Assembly: GCF_016654115.1 (NCBI RefSeq)
Contig: NZ_JAEQAZ010000020.1
Span: 1-64,000 of the forward strand
Origin: Streptomyces sp. MBT53
GTDB taxonomy: Bacteria > Actinomycetota > Actinomycetes > Streptomycetales > Streptomycetaceae
Direction: 5' to 3'
DNA length: 64,000 nucleotides
Positions 34,383 through 41,633 of the stretch are shown piece after piece. The notes under the pieces were generated by a model. It ran no database searches and had not been told where the DNA came from. It saw only the letters and a program-made list of their open reading frames with translations. Made by a program: the position numbers and the translations under genes. Position 1 is the first letter of the stretch. Each line of letters starts with the position of its first letter.

Positions 34383-37300
34383 TCAGCGATGCCGGCCCGG
34401 TCCGGTCAGCACTCCGCTGAAGCCGGCCAGCACGGAGGGGTTGTCGACGAGCCAGGCCCGCACCCGGTCCGCCCCGTGCCCGTCGGCCGGACCGGACCGG
34501 AAACAGGTGTCCAGGGTGTCGAGGAGGGCGCCGACCGCGCGGCGGGCCAGTGGCTCGCGCACCCGGTCGTGCGCCTTGGCGGCGCGGTCCCTCCACAGCC
34601 GGGTCTCGTCGGCCGCCGATGGGCTGGGCGGGCCGAACGCCGCGACGACCATCAGGCCGAGGGCGGACATCGCCCTGCGGTCGAGCGGTGCCGTGGGGCT
34701 GTCCCAGACACCGGCGAAGATCGTCCGGGCCTCCGGGAAGCGGCCCCCGTGGAAGGCGAGCGCTCCGCGCAGGACGGCCGCGGCGGCGCGGACGTCGTCC
34801 GCGCCCAGTTCGTCGGCGAGCCGCGCCACCTCCGCGAGCCGGTGCTCGGCCGTCGCGACCGCGCCCTCCCCGATGTCCAGGCACACGATCCGCAGCGCGG
34901 TGTAGGCGTGGAGGGCGCCCGCGCCGATGGAGCGCAGGGCGAGGACCGCCTCGGACCAGTGTTCGCGGGCCCGGTCACGGAAGCCGCCGCTCTCGTCCGC
35001 GTCGCCGCAGAGCACGAGGGAGAACGCCCGCGCGTAGTCGTCGCCCGCTGCGCGCGCCGCCGCGACGGCGGTCCGGCCGTGCGCGCGGGCGCCGTCGATG
35101 TCGCCGCGCTGGAGGCAGTACGTCGTCCAGTTGGTCTGCAGGACCGCCCTGTCCCAGTGGAAGGCGGTGCCCGCGATGCCGTTCTCGGCCCGTACGAAGA
35201 GTTCCTCCACGTCGGCGTGGCGTCCGCTGAGCATGGCGTGGAACGGTTCGTGGCAGGCTCCCAGGACGGCGACGTCGGGGTTCTTCGCGCGCCGGCACGT
35301 CACCTGGTACTGGTCGATGAAGAGGCCGGCCTCGGCGTGCCGGCCGACGACGTGACTGAGCCAGACGAGCCAGGTGAGCGCGCGGAAGAGCGCCAACTCG
35401 TCCTCCTCGGTGGGCTCCACGACGTCATAGGCCCGCAGGCCGCGGCGGAGTCGGTCGATGCCCTCCTCCTCCCGGCCGCTGATGGTCCAGTAGTAGGCCC
35501 GTCCCGCTTCCAGGCCCAGGGCCTCGGATGTTCTCGCCCGGGCCATCAGGAGGTCGGAGGCCGCCCTGACGTTGGCGGACTCCGCGGTGTGCCGACTGAT
35601 CCACTCCCCTTGGCCGCCTGGCGCGCTGTCGTGCACGAAGCGCAGGGCCCACGCCATGAAGCGTTCCTCCGCCTCGGCCTCCCGTCCTTCGGCCCTGAGC
35701 CGGTCCAGCGCGTACTCGCGGACCGTCTCCAGCATCCGCAGTCGGCTCCCCTCGGGCGTCGGGACGGTGAACAGGAGGGATTTGTCGACCAGTTGGGCCA
35801 GTATTCGCAGGGTCTCGTGGCGGTCCGCCCCGGGGAGGGAGAGCGCCGTCTCCGCCGTGTCGAGGGAGCAACCGCCCACGTACAGGGCGAGTTCGGTCAG
35901 CACCCGCTGTTCGGTGGCGTCCAGGAGGGCGTAACTCCAGTCGAGGACGGCACGCAGGGTGCGGTGCCGGGCGGGCGCGGTCCGCTTCCCCTTGGACAAC
36001 AGGGCGAAGCGGTTGTCGAGGCGGCGCTCGATCTCGCGCACGGGCAGCAACCGGACGTGCGCGGCGGCGAGTTCGACCGCGAGCGGCAGACCGTCGAGTC
36101 CCCGGCACAGCGAGCGGACGGCGTCCAGCTCCGGCCCCTCCGCGCTGAAATTCGGGTCGATCATGAGGGCCCGGACACCGAAGAGTTCGGCGGCCTCTCC
36201 GTCGGACATCGGCGCCAGCGGGAACAGCCGCTCGCCCGCGACGGCCAGCGGCGCCCTGCTGGTGGCCAGGACGGTCAGCGCGGGGCACCGGCCGAGCAGG
36301 ACCGCCACGAGCGGGGCGACCGTGTCGAGCAGGTGCTCGCAGTTGTCGAGCACGAGCACGGTCTGACGCTCCGTCAAGAACGAGGTGAGCCGGTGCACAT
36401 AGTCGTGCGGCGGCTGGTCCGGCCGTACCGAGGCGTCCGACAGCCCGAGGGCCGCGGCGATCGCAGGGAGGACACCCGTGCCGTCCACCGCGGCCAGATC
36501 GACCCACCACGCGGCGTCGTACGAGGACGCCATCGACGCACAAGTCTCCAGCACCAGCCGCGTCTTGCCGACACCACCGGGCCCTACGACGGTCACCAGC
36601 CGCTCCCGCTCCAGGGCCGCCCGCAACCCGTCGAGGTCCGCCCCACGGCCGACGAACGGGCCGAGGGGATGGTCGGGCCCGCCCCGCCCGGGCGCCGGAC
36701 GGGAGTCGGCGGATGCCGGGACCAGTCGTACGGCGTCCCTGGCCGCCGTCGCGGGAGACCGGTCGCGGGTGAGCAACTCCTCGTACAGGGAGCGCAGTTC
36801 CGGGGAGGGATCGACGCCCAGCTCGGAGCGGAGCAGTCGGCGGCCCGCCTCGTAGACGTCCAGGGCCTCGGCGTGGCGCCCGCTGCGGTGGAGGGCGAGC
36901 ATGAGGCGGGCCCGGGACCGTTCGCGCAGGGGTGCGCCGGCCACAAGTGCCGTGAGTTCGGGGACCAGTTCGGCGGCGCGGCCGAGTTCGAGACCGGCGG
37001 CGGCCGCGTCCTCCCGTGCGTCCACGCGCAGTTCCTCGAGGCGCAGCCGTTCGGCGTCGAAGACCCGGCCCTTCAGATCGTCCAGGGCGCGGCCCCGCCA
37101 CAGCTCAAGTCCCCGCCGCAGAACGTCTTCCGCCTCCCGGTACGCGCCCGCCGCCAGGTGCTCGCGGCCCTCCTGGACCGCCGCCTCGAAGCGGACCGTG
37201 TCGAGTTCGTCCTCCGGAGCCAGCACCAACTGGTAGCCGCCGTAACGGGATTGGAGGCGCCGGTCCCCGCCGTGCGCCGCGAGGGCCGCGCGCAGTTTCG

Positions 37301-37514
37301 TCATCTGGACCTGGAGGGCGTTGACGGGGTCCTTCGCGCCGCGCTCCTCCCACAGTTCGTCGATGAGCGTGTCGCGGTGCACCACCGCTCCCCCGGCCAG
37401 CAGGAGCCGGCCGACGACGGCGCGGGAGACGGCACCCGGCAGCGCGACGGCACCGCTCGCGTCGGCGAGTTCCAGACGGCCGAGGAGTCGGAAGTGGATG
37501 CCGTCATCGTTCAT
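34383..37514 (-). CDS. AfsR/SARP-like BTAD-ATPase regulator (copy 1)
   Basis: 1043-aa transcription regulator. An OmpR-type winged helix (residues about 5-95) and BTAD domain (about 98-240) are followed by an NB-ARC-type ATPase (P-loop GPGGVGKTR near 309; Walker B VLVLDNCEHLL near 384) and a long helical, TPR-like C-terminus. Such proteins activate secondary-metabolite or stress genes. ATG 37514. It is divergent from the HxlR gene at 37604. The paralogue at 43182-46307 is nearly equal in length and domain layout, with long identical DNA stretches in the ATPase part. Confidence 0.92.
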   Translation of the reverse strand: MNDDGIHFRLLGRLELADASGAVALPGAVSRAVVGRLLLAGGAVVHRDTLIDELWEERGAKDPVNALQVQMTKLRAALAAHGGDRRLQSRYGGYQLVLAPEDELDTVRFEAAVQEGREHLAAGAYREAEDVLRRGLELWRGRALDDLKGRVFDAERLRLEELRVDAREDAAAAGLELGRAAELVPELTALVAGAPLRERSRARLMLALHRSGRHAEALDVYEAGRRLLRSELGVDPSPELRSLYEELLTRDRSPATAARDAVRLVPASADSRPAPGRGGPDHPLGPFVGRGADLDGLRAALERERLVTVVGPGGVGKTRLVLETCASMASSYDAAWWVDLAAVDGTGVLPAIAAALGLSDASVRPDQPPHDYVHRLTSFLTERQTVLVLDNCEHLLDTVAPLVAVLLGRCPALTVLATSRAPLAVAGERLFPLAPMSDGEAAELFGVRALMIDPNFSAEGPELDAVRSLCRGLDGLPLAVELAAAHVRLLPVREIERRLDNRFALLSKGKRTAPARHRTLRAVLDWSYALLDATEQRVLTELALYVGGCSLDTAETALSLPGADRHETLRILAQLVDKSLLFTVPTPEGSRLRMLETVREYALDRLRAEGREAEAEERFMAWALRFVHDSAPGGQGEWISRHTAESANVRAASDLLMARARTSEALGLEAGRAYYWTISGREEEGIDRLRRGLRAYDVVEPTEEDELALFRALTWLVWLSHVVGRHAEAGLFIDQYQVTCRRAKNPDVAVLGACHEPFHAMLSGRHADVEELFVRAENGIAGTAFHWDRAVLQTNWTTYCLQRGDIDGARAHGRTAVAAARAAGDDYARAFSLVLCGDADESGGFRDRAREHWSEAVLALRSIGAGALHAYTALRIVCLDIGEGAVATAEHRLAEVARLADELGADDVRAAAAVLRGALAFHGGRFPEARTIFAGVWDSPTAPLDRRAMSALGLMVVAAFGPPSPSAADETRLWRDRAAKAHDRVREPLARRAVGALLDTLDTCFRSGPADGHGADRVRAWLVDNPSVLAGFSGVLTGPGRHR

Positions 37515-37577
37515 GTCTCGACCTTCGTGCACGTCGGCCACCGTACGGAAACGGTGGCGGTTACCCGCAAGGGTTGC

Positions 37578-37596
37578 TGGTACCCGTTGGGTACCA
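37578..37596. promoter_or_regulatory. HxlR operator, site 1
   Basis: Perfect dyad TGGTACCC-GTT-GGGTACCA, 8-base arms, 7 bases before the HxlR start codon and 64 bases from the divergent AfsR-like start. A second dyad with the same central CCCG(T/A)TGGG lies before the oxidoreductase at 37979. Probably autoregulatory. Confidence 0.65.
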
Positions 37597-37603
37597 TCGC
37601 TGG

Positions 37604-37966
37604 ATGACGAAGACATCGGGCCTCTGCGACGACCCCAAGAGCGTCTATCTTGCCGCCTGCCCCTGCCGCGACATGCTGGACCTGCTGGCCAACAAGTGGA
37701 GCGCCCTCGCTCTCGGCGCTCTGGAGGACGGTCCGCAGCGCTTCGGCGCGCTGCGCTCCCGGCTCCAGGGCGTGAGCCCCAAGGTTCTCACCCAGACGCT
37801 GCGCCGTCTGGAGGACCACGGTCTGGTCGACCGCCGGATCTACGCCGAGGTGCCGCCCCGGGTCGAGTACAGCCTGACCCCGCTCGGCCTGGACGCCTGC
37901 GCGCCGCTCGCCCATCTGCGCACCTGGGTGGAGCAGAACATCGACCGTTTTCCCGACGCCGCCTAA
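37604..37966 (+). CDS. HxlR-family regulator
   Basis: 120-aa winged-helix regulator of the HxlR/YodB family. Core: CPCRDMLDLLANKWSALALGAL, RFGALRSRLQGVSPKVLTQTLRRLEDHGLVDR and SLTPLG. Three cysteines (Cys9, Cys20 and Cys22; CPC near residue 20) could sense quinones, diamides or oxidants, as in YodB and HypR. The ATG at 37604 suits the family length; dyads flank the gene on both sides. The zinc-type oxidoreductase follows 120 bases downstream on the same strand and is the obvious target. Confidence 0.9.
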   Translation: MTKTSGLCDDPKSVYLAACPCRDMLDLLANKWSALALGALEDGPQRFGALRSRLQGVSPKVLTQTLRRLEDHGLVDRRIYAEVPPRVEYSLTPLGLDACAPLAHLRTWVEQNIDRFPDAA

Positions 37967-37978
37967 TCTGACCTGGAC

Positions 37979-37995
37979 ACTTCCCGATGGGAAGT
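37979..37995. promoter_or_regulatory. HxlR operator, site 2
   Basis: Perfect dyad ACTTCCC-GAT-GGGAAGT between the HxlR gene and the oxidoreductase gene. Same 3-base spacer and nearly the same centre as site 1. Arms of 7 bases. Likely where HxlR represses the oxidoreductase. Confidence 0.6.
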
Positions 37996-38086
37996 AGGCT
38001 CCCTTGCTGGTTACTACCTCCCGGTGGATACCGTTCGGAGCGTGGCCGCGGCCCTTCACCGGCCACCGCACGAACCGAGGAGATCC

Positions 38087-39118
38087 ATGATGAGCGTGAC
38101 CCCGAAGACGATGCCCGCGGTCGGCTACCTCAAGAGCCTGCCGGTCGACGACGACGAAAGCCTGCTGGACCTCGAACTGCCCGTCCCCGAGCCAGGTCCG
38201 CACGATCTGCTGGTCCAGGTCGAGGCGATCGCGGTCAACCCGGTGGACTACAAGGTCCGGCAGGGCAACGACCCGGGCGGCGAGCCCAAGGTGCTGGGCT
38301 GGGACGCCGCCGGCACGGTCGTCGCGGTCGGCGACGAGGTGGAGCTGTTCGCGGTCGGCGACGAGGTCTTCTACGCCGGCGCGATCGACCGGCCGGGCAC
38401 CAACTCCCGCTTCCACGCCGTCGACGAGCGCATCGTCGGCCGCAAGCCCAGCACGCTCTCCTTCGCCGACGCGGCGGCACTGCCGCTGACCTCGCTCACC
38501 GCCTGGGAGGGTCTGTTCGAGCGCCTGGGTCTGCGGCAGAGTCCGGAACAGACCGGCACACTGCTGGTGACCGCGGCGGCGGGCGGGGTCGGGGCCATGG
38601 TGGCCCAGCTGGCCCGCGCTCTCACCGGACTGACGGTGATCGGCACCGCCTCCCGCCCGGAAACCGTCGAGTTCGCCCGCCGTATGGGCGTGACACATGT
38701 GGTCGACCACCATCACCCCCTGCCCGCACAGGTGGCCGAGGTAGCACCCGATGGGGTGAACCACATCTTCGGCACCGCAGGCACGGACCGGAACCTCGCC
38801 GCGTACGCCGAGATCCTCAAGCCGTTCGGCGACCTGCTCGCCATCGACGACTTCGGTGCCGTCGAGATCGGTCTGCTGAAGTCGAAGAGCATCTCCTTCC
38901 ACTGGGAGCTCATGTTCACCCGCTCCCTGTACCGGACCCCGGATCTGGCGGCGCAGCACCACATCCTCGGCGAGATCGCCCGGCTGGTGGACGCGGGCAG
39001 CCTGCGGACCACGGCCACCCGGGATCTCGGCACGATCAACGCCGCCCATCTGCGCGAGGCGCACCGCATCCTCGAATCCGGCGCCACCATCGGCAAGGTG
39101 ACGCTCACCGGATTCTGA
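38087..39118 (+). CDS. Quinone-oxidoreductase-like NADP-dependent MDR protein
   Basis: 343-aa medium-chain reductase of the zinc-type alcohol dehydrogenase-like group (ZADH, YogA-like) that lacks zinc ligands. GroES-like N-terminal part: AIAVNPVDYKVRQG, VLGWDAAGTVVAVG. Cofactor part: VTAAAGGVGAMVAQLAR, then a C-terminal LDLE-type dimer region. Such enzymes reduce quinones or alpha,beta-unsaturated carbonyls with NADPH and are classic HxlR/YodB targets. GAGGAG is upstream of the ATG at 38087; a second ATG follows immediately at 38090. Confidence 0.9.
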   Translation: MMSVTPKTMPAVGYLKSLPVDDDESLLDLELPVPEPGPHDLLVQVEAIAVNPVDYKVRQGNDPGGEPKVLGWDAAGTVVAVGDEVELFAVGDEVFYAGAIDRPGTNSRFHAVDERIVGRKPSTLSFADAAALPLTSLTAWEGLFERLGLRQSPEQTGTLLVTAAAGGVGAMVAQLARALTGLTVIGTASRPETVEFARRMGVTHVVDHHHPLPAQVAEVAPDGVNHIFGTAGTDRNLAAYAEILKPFGDLLAIDDFGAVEIGLLKSKSISFHWELMFTRSLYRTPDLAAQHHILGEIARLVDAGSLRTTATRDLGTINAAHLREAHRILESGATIGKVTLTGF

Positions 39119-39125
39119 TCGGCCT

Positions 39126-39152
39126 GTGAACCTCCTCGTTCCTCGTCCCGTT
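39126..39152 (+). promoter_or_regulatory. ECF-type promoter, site C
   Basis: GTGAACC (39126-39132), 16 bases, CGTT (39149-39152), pointing toward the 88-aa ORF. Same -35 as the three other sites in this region; the -10 has T where the others have A. The -10 lies 14 bases before the first ATG of that ORF. Confidence 0.5.
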
Positions 39153-39165
39153 TACCAAGCGGAAG

Positions 39166-39432
39166 ATGAAAAGGCTTTCTCGTAACCACGGAAAGATGAC
39201 GAGCATGCGGGTCATGAGGTTCACGCCGGAGCAGCGCATCGATCACCTGCTCCGCTGGGCGGCGGAATGGAACGGGACGCGACGGGGGCGAAGTATGTGG
39301 GCCTACTCGCTCAGCCTGGGAGGCTCCCACGCCCTGCTGAACGACTGGGTCAACAACGAGCGGCTCATGGATCTCCTCACCTCCGAGGAGAGGAGATCGG
39401 TACATGAGGCACGCGAGCGGGCGAGACAATAG
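39166..39432 (+). CDS. Small hypothetical protein
   Basis: 88-aa soluble protein of unknown function (MRFTPEQRIDHLLRWAAEW, then SLGGSHALLNDWVNNERLMDLL). Mixed helical, rather basic, no membrane segment and no motif I recognise. Codon use in its later part fits the genome. Later ATGs at 39196 or 39205 are plausible starts: GGAAAG lies 9 bases ahead of 39205, while the ATG at 39166 has GGAAG almost touching it. It follows an ECF-type promoter and precedes a strong terminator, which supports it being a real gene of the sigma regulon. Confidence 0.55.
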   Translation: MKRLSRNHGKMTSMRVMRFTPEQRIDHLLRWAAEWNGTRRGRSMWAYSLSLGGSHALLNDWVNNERLMDLLTSEERRSVHEARERARQ

Positions 39433-39449
39433 CCTTCCCCAGTATTCCG

Positions 39450-39491
39450 AAGAGCGACGGGCACCGGAGACATCCGGTGCCCGTCGCTCTT
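39450..39491. terminator. Strong bidirectional terminator
   Basis: Perfect 19-bp stem (arms beginning AAGAGCGACGGGCACC and ending GGTGCCCGTCGCTCTT) with a 4-base loop GACA, between the convergent 88-aa ORF and the catalase-like gene. The plus strand continues TCTCC, the minus strand CGGAATA. Its perfection and place make a bidirectional terminator very likely. Confidence 0.85.
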
Positions 39492-39502
39492 CTCCGTCCT
39501 GT

Positions 39503-40435
39503 TCAGCGATTCCGGCTGCGCCGGCGGTAGGACTCTGCGTACGCCCGGGCGCGGAAGGCGAGCACCGGGTCGTCGGAGAGCTCTATTCCGGCGGTGACCC
39601 GGGTGGGGTCGAACCGCTGCGCTGCCCAGTAGTCCTGGTCGTCGACCGGTGCGACGATTTCCAGGCGTCCGGCGGTGATCTCCTTGCGCCGCTCCGGCCA
39701 GGCGACGGCAGGGTCGTGCGTCGGATCGTCCTCCTCGGCCGGCTGGACCTGGAGCGTGAACGCCAACGGGCCCTGCCCTAGGCGCTGGTGGAGTTCCTCG
39801 GTCAGGTACTGGTCAGGGCGCCCGGCCGCCTCCTCGGCGGTCAGTTCCGCGCGGCCGGCCTCCGGCTCCCAGCGGTAGCGCACCGGCTGCCTGTTGCCCG
39901 CCGCGTCGGTCCAGACGAACGCGTGGATCGCCCAGTAGGCGGCGGTGCCGTAGCCGACCGGTATAGGTGGGACCTGCGTCACGGCCCCGGCGAGATGCGG
40001 ATGGGCCGCGACGTAGGCCTGCACCCTGCTCAGGTCGGGCACCCCGGTGGCGGGGTCCGGCCGCAGCGCCTCGGTCAGTTCGAGGAACTGCCCCGGGGTG
40101 GAGGCGACGAACAGCGGCACCGTCATCGCGACGAGGTCGGTGTCGCCGCCGTCGGGCAGCTGGAAGCGTACGGCCATCCCGCGGGCCACCGGCACGGTGT
40201 CGCGTGAGCGCGGATTCCCCTCCGAGTTGGAGAACCGTACGACGACGGGGGTCGGCGCGCCCTGGAGATGGGCCGCCGTGGTGAGGCCAGCCGCGTCCCC
40301 GGTCGGGGTGAACGTCGCCTTGAAGCAGACGCCCCGCGCGCCGGAGCGCCGGTGTCCCGGATACAGGCCGTGCATGCGCTCCATGCTGTCGACGACCTGC
40401 TCGGCGGTGGGCGGGGCTGCGGGGGTGCTCGACAT
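39503..40435 (-). CDS. Small catalase-like heme protein lacking the distal His
   Basis: 310-aa protein of the small catalase-related peroxidase family (SrpA/KatE-like core). Conserved parts: GVCFKATFTPTGDAAGLTTA, VVVRFSNSEGNPRSRD, GMAVRFQLPDGG and near the C-terminus DPVLAFRARAYAESYRRR, which holds the probable heme-ligand Tyr. In relatives I recall the segment HARGVC with the distal catalytic His; here it reads SGARGVC, so that His is absent. Catalase activity is therefore doubtful; peroxygenase or other heme chemistry is possible. GGAGG precedes the ATG. A sigma-type promoter (site B) lies upstream. Confidence 0.85.
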   Translation of the reverse strand: MSSTPAAPPTAEQVVDSMERMHGLYPGHRRSGARGVCFKATFTPTGDAAGLTTAAHLQGAPTPVVVRFSNSEGNPRSRDTVPVARGMAVRFQLPDGGDTDLVAMTVPLFVASTPGQFLELTEALRPDPATGVPDLSRVQAYVAAHPHLAGAVTQVPPIPVGYGTAAYWAIHAFVWTDAAGNRQPVRYRWEPEAGRAELTAEEAAGRPDQYLTEELHQRLGQGPLAFTLQVQPAEEDDPTHDPAVAWPERRKEITAGRLEIVAPVDDQDYWAAQRFDPTRVTAGIELSDDPVLAFRARAYAESYRRRSRNR

Positions 40436-40514
40436 TCGTTCCTCCACGACGGAAGTGAGGTGCTCGTCCGAGCCGGCGCGGAAGAGCCGGTCGCCGGACC
40501 CGTCACGTGCGGTA

Positions 40515-40542
40515 TACGAGGAGGGCCGCAGAAACGGTTCAC
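40515..40542 (-). promoter_or_regulatory. ECF-type promoter, site B
   Basis: On the minus strand GTGAACC (40542-40536), 17 bases, CGTA (40518-40515), 80 bases before the catalase-like start codon and in the gap downstream of the sigma gene. It matches sites A, C and D. It would give the catalase-like gene its own sigma-dependent transcript. Confidence 0.65.
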
Positions 40543-40569
40543 GCGCCCGAGGCACCCGCCCGGCATCCC

Positions 40570-41145
40570 CTACGGCGTGTAGCCCCGCTCCGTCAGCGCG
40601 GCCCGAAGTGCCTTGAGGGCCAGGTGTGTTCGGGACTTGACCGTGCCCGGCGGGATGCCCAGCATGCTCGCCGTGCGGGCCACCGACTGGTCGAGGAACT
40701 CGACGTGGACGAGGATCTCGCGATGCTGCAGCGTCAGGTCCGCCAGGGCCTCGCGGACGATCTTCCTGGTGAGCGCGGGGTCCATGTGTTCCGGTCCCGG
40801 CAGGTCCCGCAGCGCGGTGTCGGCCGTCTCCGGTGGGCGGGCCTGGCGGGCGCGGTAGCCGTCGATGACGAGGTTGCGGACCACGGTGACGAGCCAGGGC
40901 CGGATGCCCTCGGCTCCCGGGTCGAGGATGTCGGTGTGCTGCCAGGCGCGCAGGACCGCTTCCTGGACCAGGTCCTGGGCCTGGTGGCCGTCGCCCCGGA
41001 GCAGTCCGGTGGCCACTCGCAGCAGATACGCGCCGTGCTTGTCGTAGACGGCGCGGATGAACGCCTCGTCCCGGGCCCGGTCACGCGCCCCGCCGTCGGG
41101 GCGGGTCGGCCGTATGTCCCGGATCGTTGTGCTGTGTTGCCTCAT
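40570..41145 (-). CDS. ECF RNA polymerase sigma factor, SigL-like
   Basis: 191-aa extracytoplasmic-function sigma factor. Region 2 at residues about 30-90: YDKHGAYLLRVATGLLRGDGHQAQDLVQEAVLRAWQH and VTVVRNLVIDGYRAR. Region 4 at about 125-185: LTLQHREILVHVEFLDQSVARTASMLGIPPGTVKSR. It resembles M. tuberculosis SigL, whose promoters I recall as TGAACC-N16-CGT. Start ATG 41145. The anti-sigma gene lies upstream on the same strand (177-base gap), the reverse of the usual order, and the catalase-like gene lies downstream. Four matching promoters occur within 8 kb. Confidence 0.93.
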   Translation of the reverse strand: MRQHSTTIRDIRPTRPDGGARDRARDEAFIRAVYDKHGAYLLRVATGLLRGDGHQAQDLVQEAVLRAWQHTDILDPGAEGIRPWLVTVVRNLVIDGYRARQARPPETADTALRDLPGPEHMDPALTRKIVREALADLTLQHREILVHVEFLDQSVARTASMLGIPPGTVKSRTHLALKALRAALTERGYTP

Positions 41146-41303
41146 TGCCACGTTCCCCCAGTGCGCCGTGGGTCCTGCGCGGCGCACCAATTCGTTGAAC
41201 TCTGAACGGGGAAACCTTGGGAGGCACCTCTTGCCGGCCGCTTGATGTCCGCTTTCCCCGCCCGCGCCCCCGAGGACAGGAGCGGGAAAGGAAACGGACA
41301 GCG

Positions 41304-41319
41304 GGCACGCGCGCGTGCC
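41304..41319. terminator. Palindrome after the anti-sigma gene
   Basis: GGCACGCGCGCGTGCC, a perfect 16-base palindrome directly after the anti-sigma stop. It may weaken read-through into the sigma gene and so set the sigma to anti-sigma ratio. It could equally be a protein site. Confidence 0.35.
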
Positions 41320-41322
41320 GGC

Positions 41323-41589
41323 TCACTGACGACGGGGTACGGGCGGGACCTCGGCCAGGGCGGCCCGGACCGCCGCCTCCCGCAGTTCGAAGAGCCGGTC
41401 GGACCAGTCGCCCAGCAACTCCTCGTCGGGCAGCAGCCGGACGGCGGCGAGCGCGGTGCGGATCTCGTCCACCTCGCCCGCGCAGCCCGGGCACGCCCGC
41501 ACATGGCGGCCGACGCGTACGGTCTCCCCGGGATCGAGGGCCGCCATGGCGTAGGCGGCCAGTTCGGTTGTCTCCTGCTCGCATGTCAC
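41323..41589 (-). CDS. Soluble zinc-binding anti-sigma factor (ZAS type)
   Basis: 88-aa cytoplasmic anti-sigma factor with a zf-HC2/ZAS domain: Cys3, then His29-x3-Cys33-x2-Cys36 (GRHVRACPGCAGE). The spacing Cys-26-His-4-Cys-3-Cys equals that of RsrA (Cys11, His37, Cys41, Cys44), so thiol oxidation could release the sigma factor. No membrane segment. GTG start at 41589 with GGAG ahead; the frame is open far upstream but that is antisense to other coding. It lies 44 bases after the FAD oxidase and 177 bases before the sigma gene. Confidence 0.85.
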   Translation of the reverse strand: MTCEQETTELAAYAMAALDPGETVRVGRHVRACPGCAGEVDEIRTALAAVRLLPDEELLGDWSDRLFELREAAVRAALAEVPPVPRRQ

Positions 41590-41633
41590 CGCGGTCTCCA
41601 GCCTGCCTACGCCGTCCGTCCCTCGGTCCCGGT

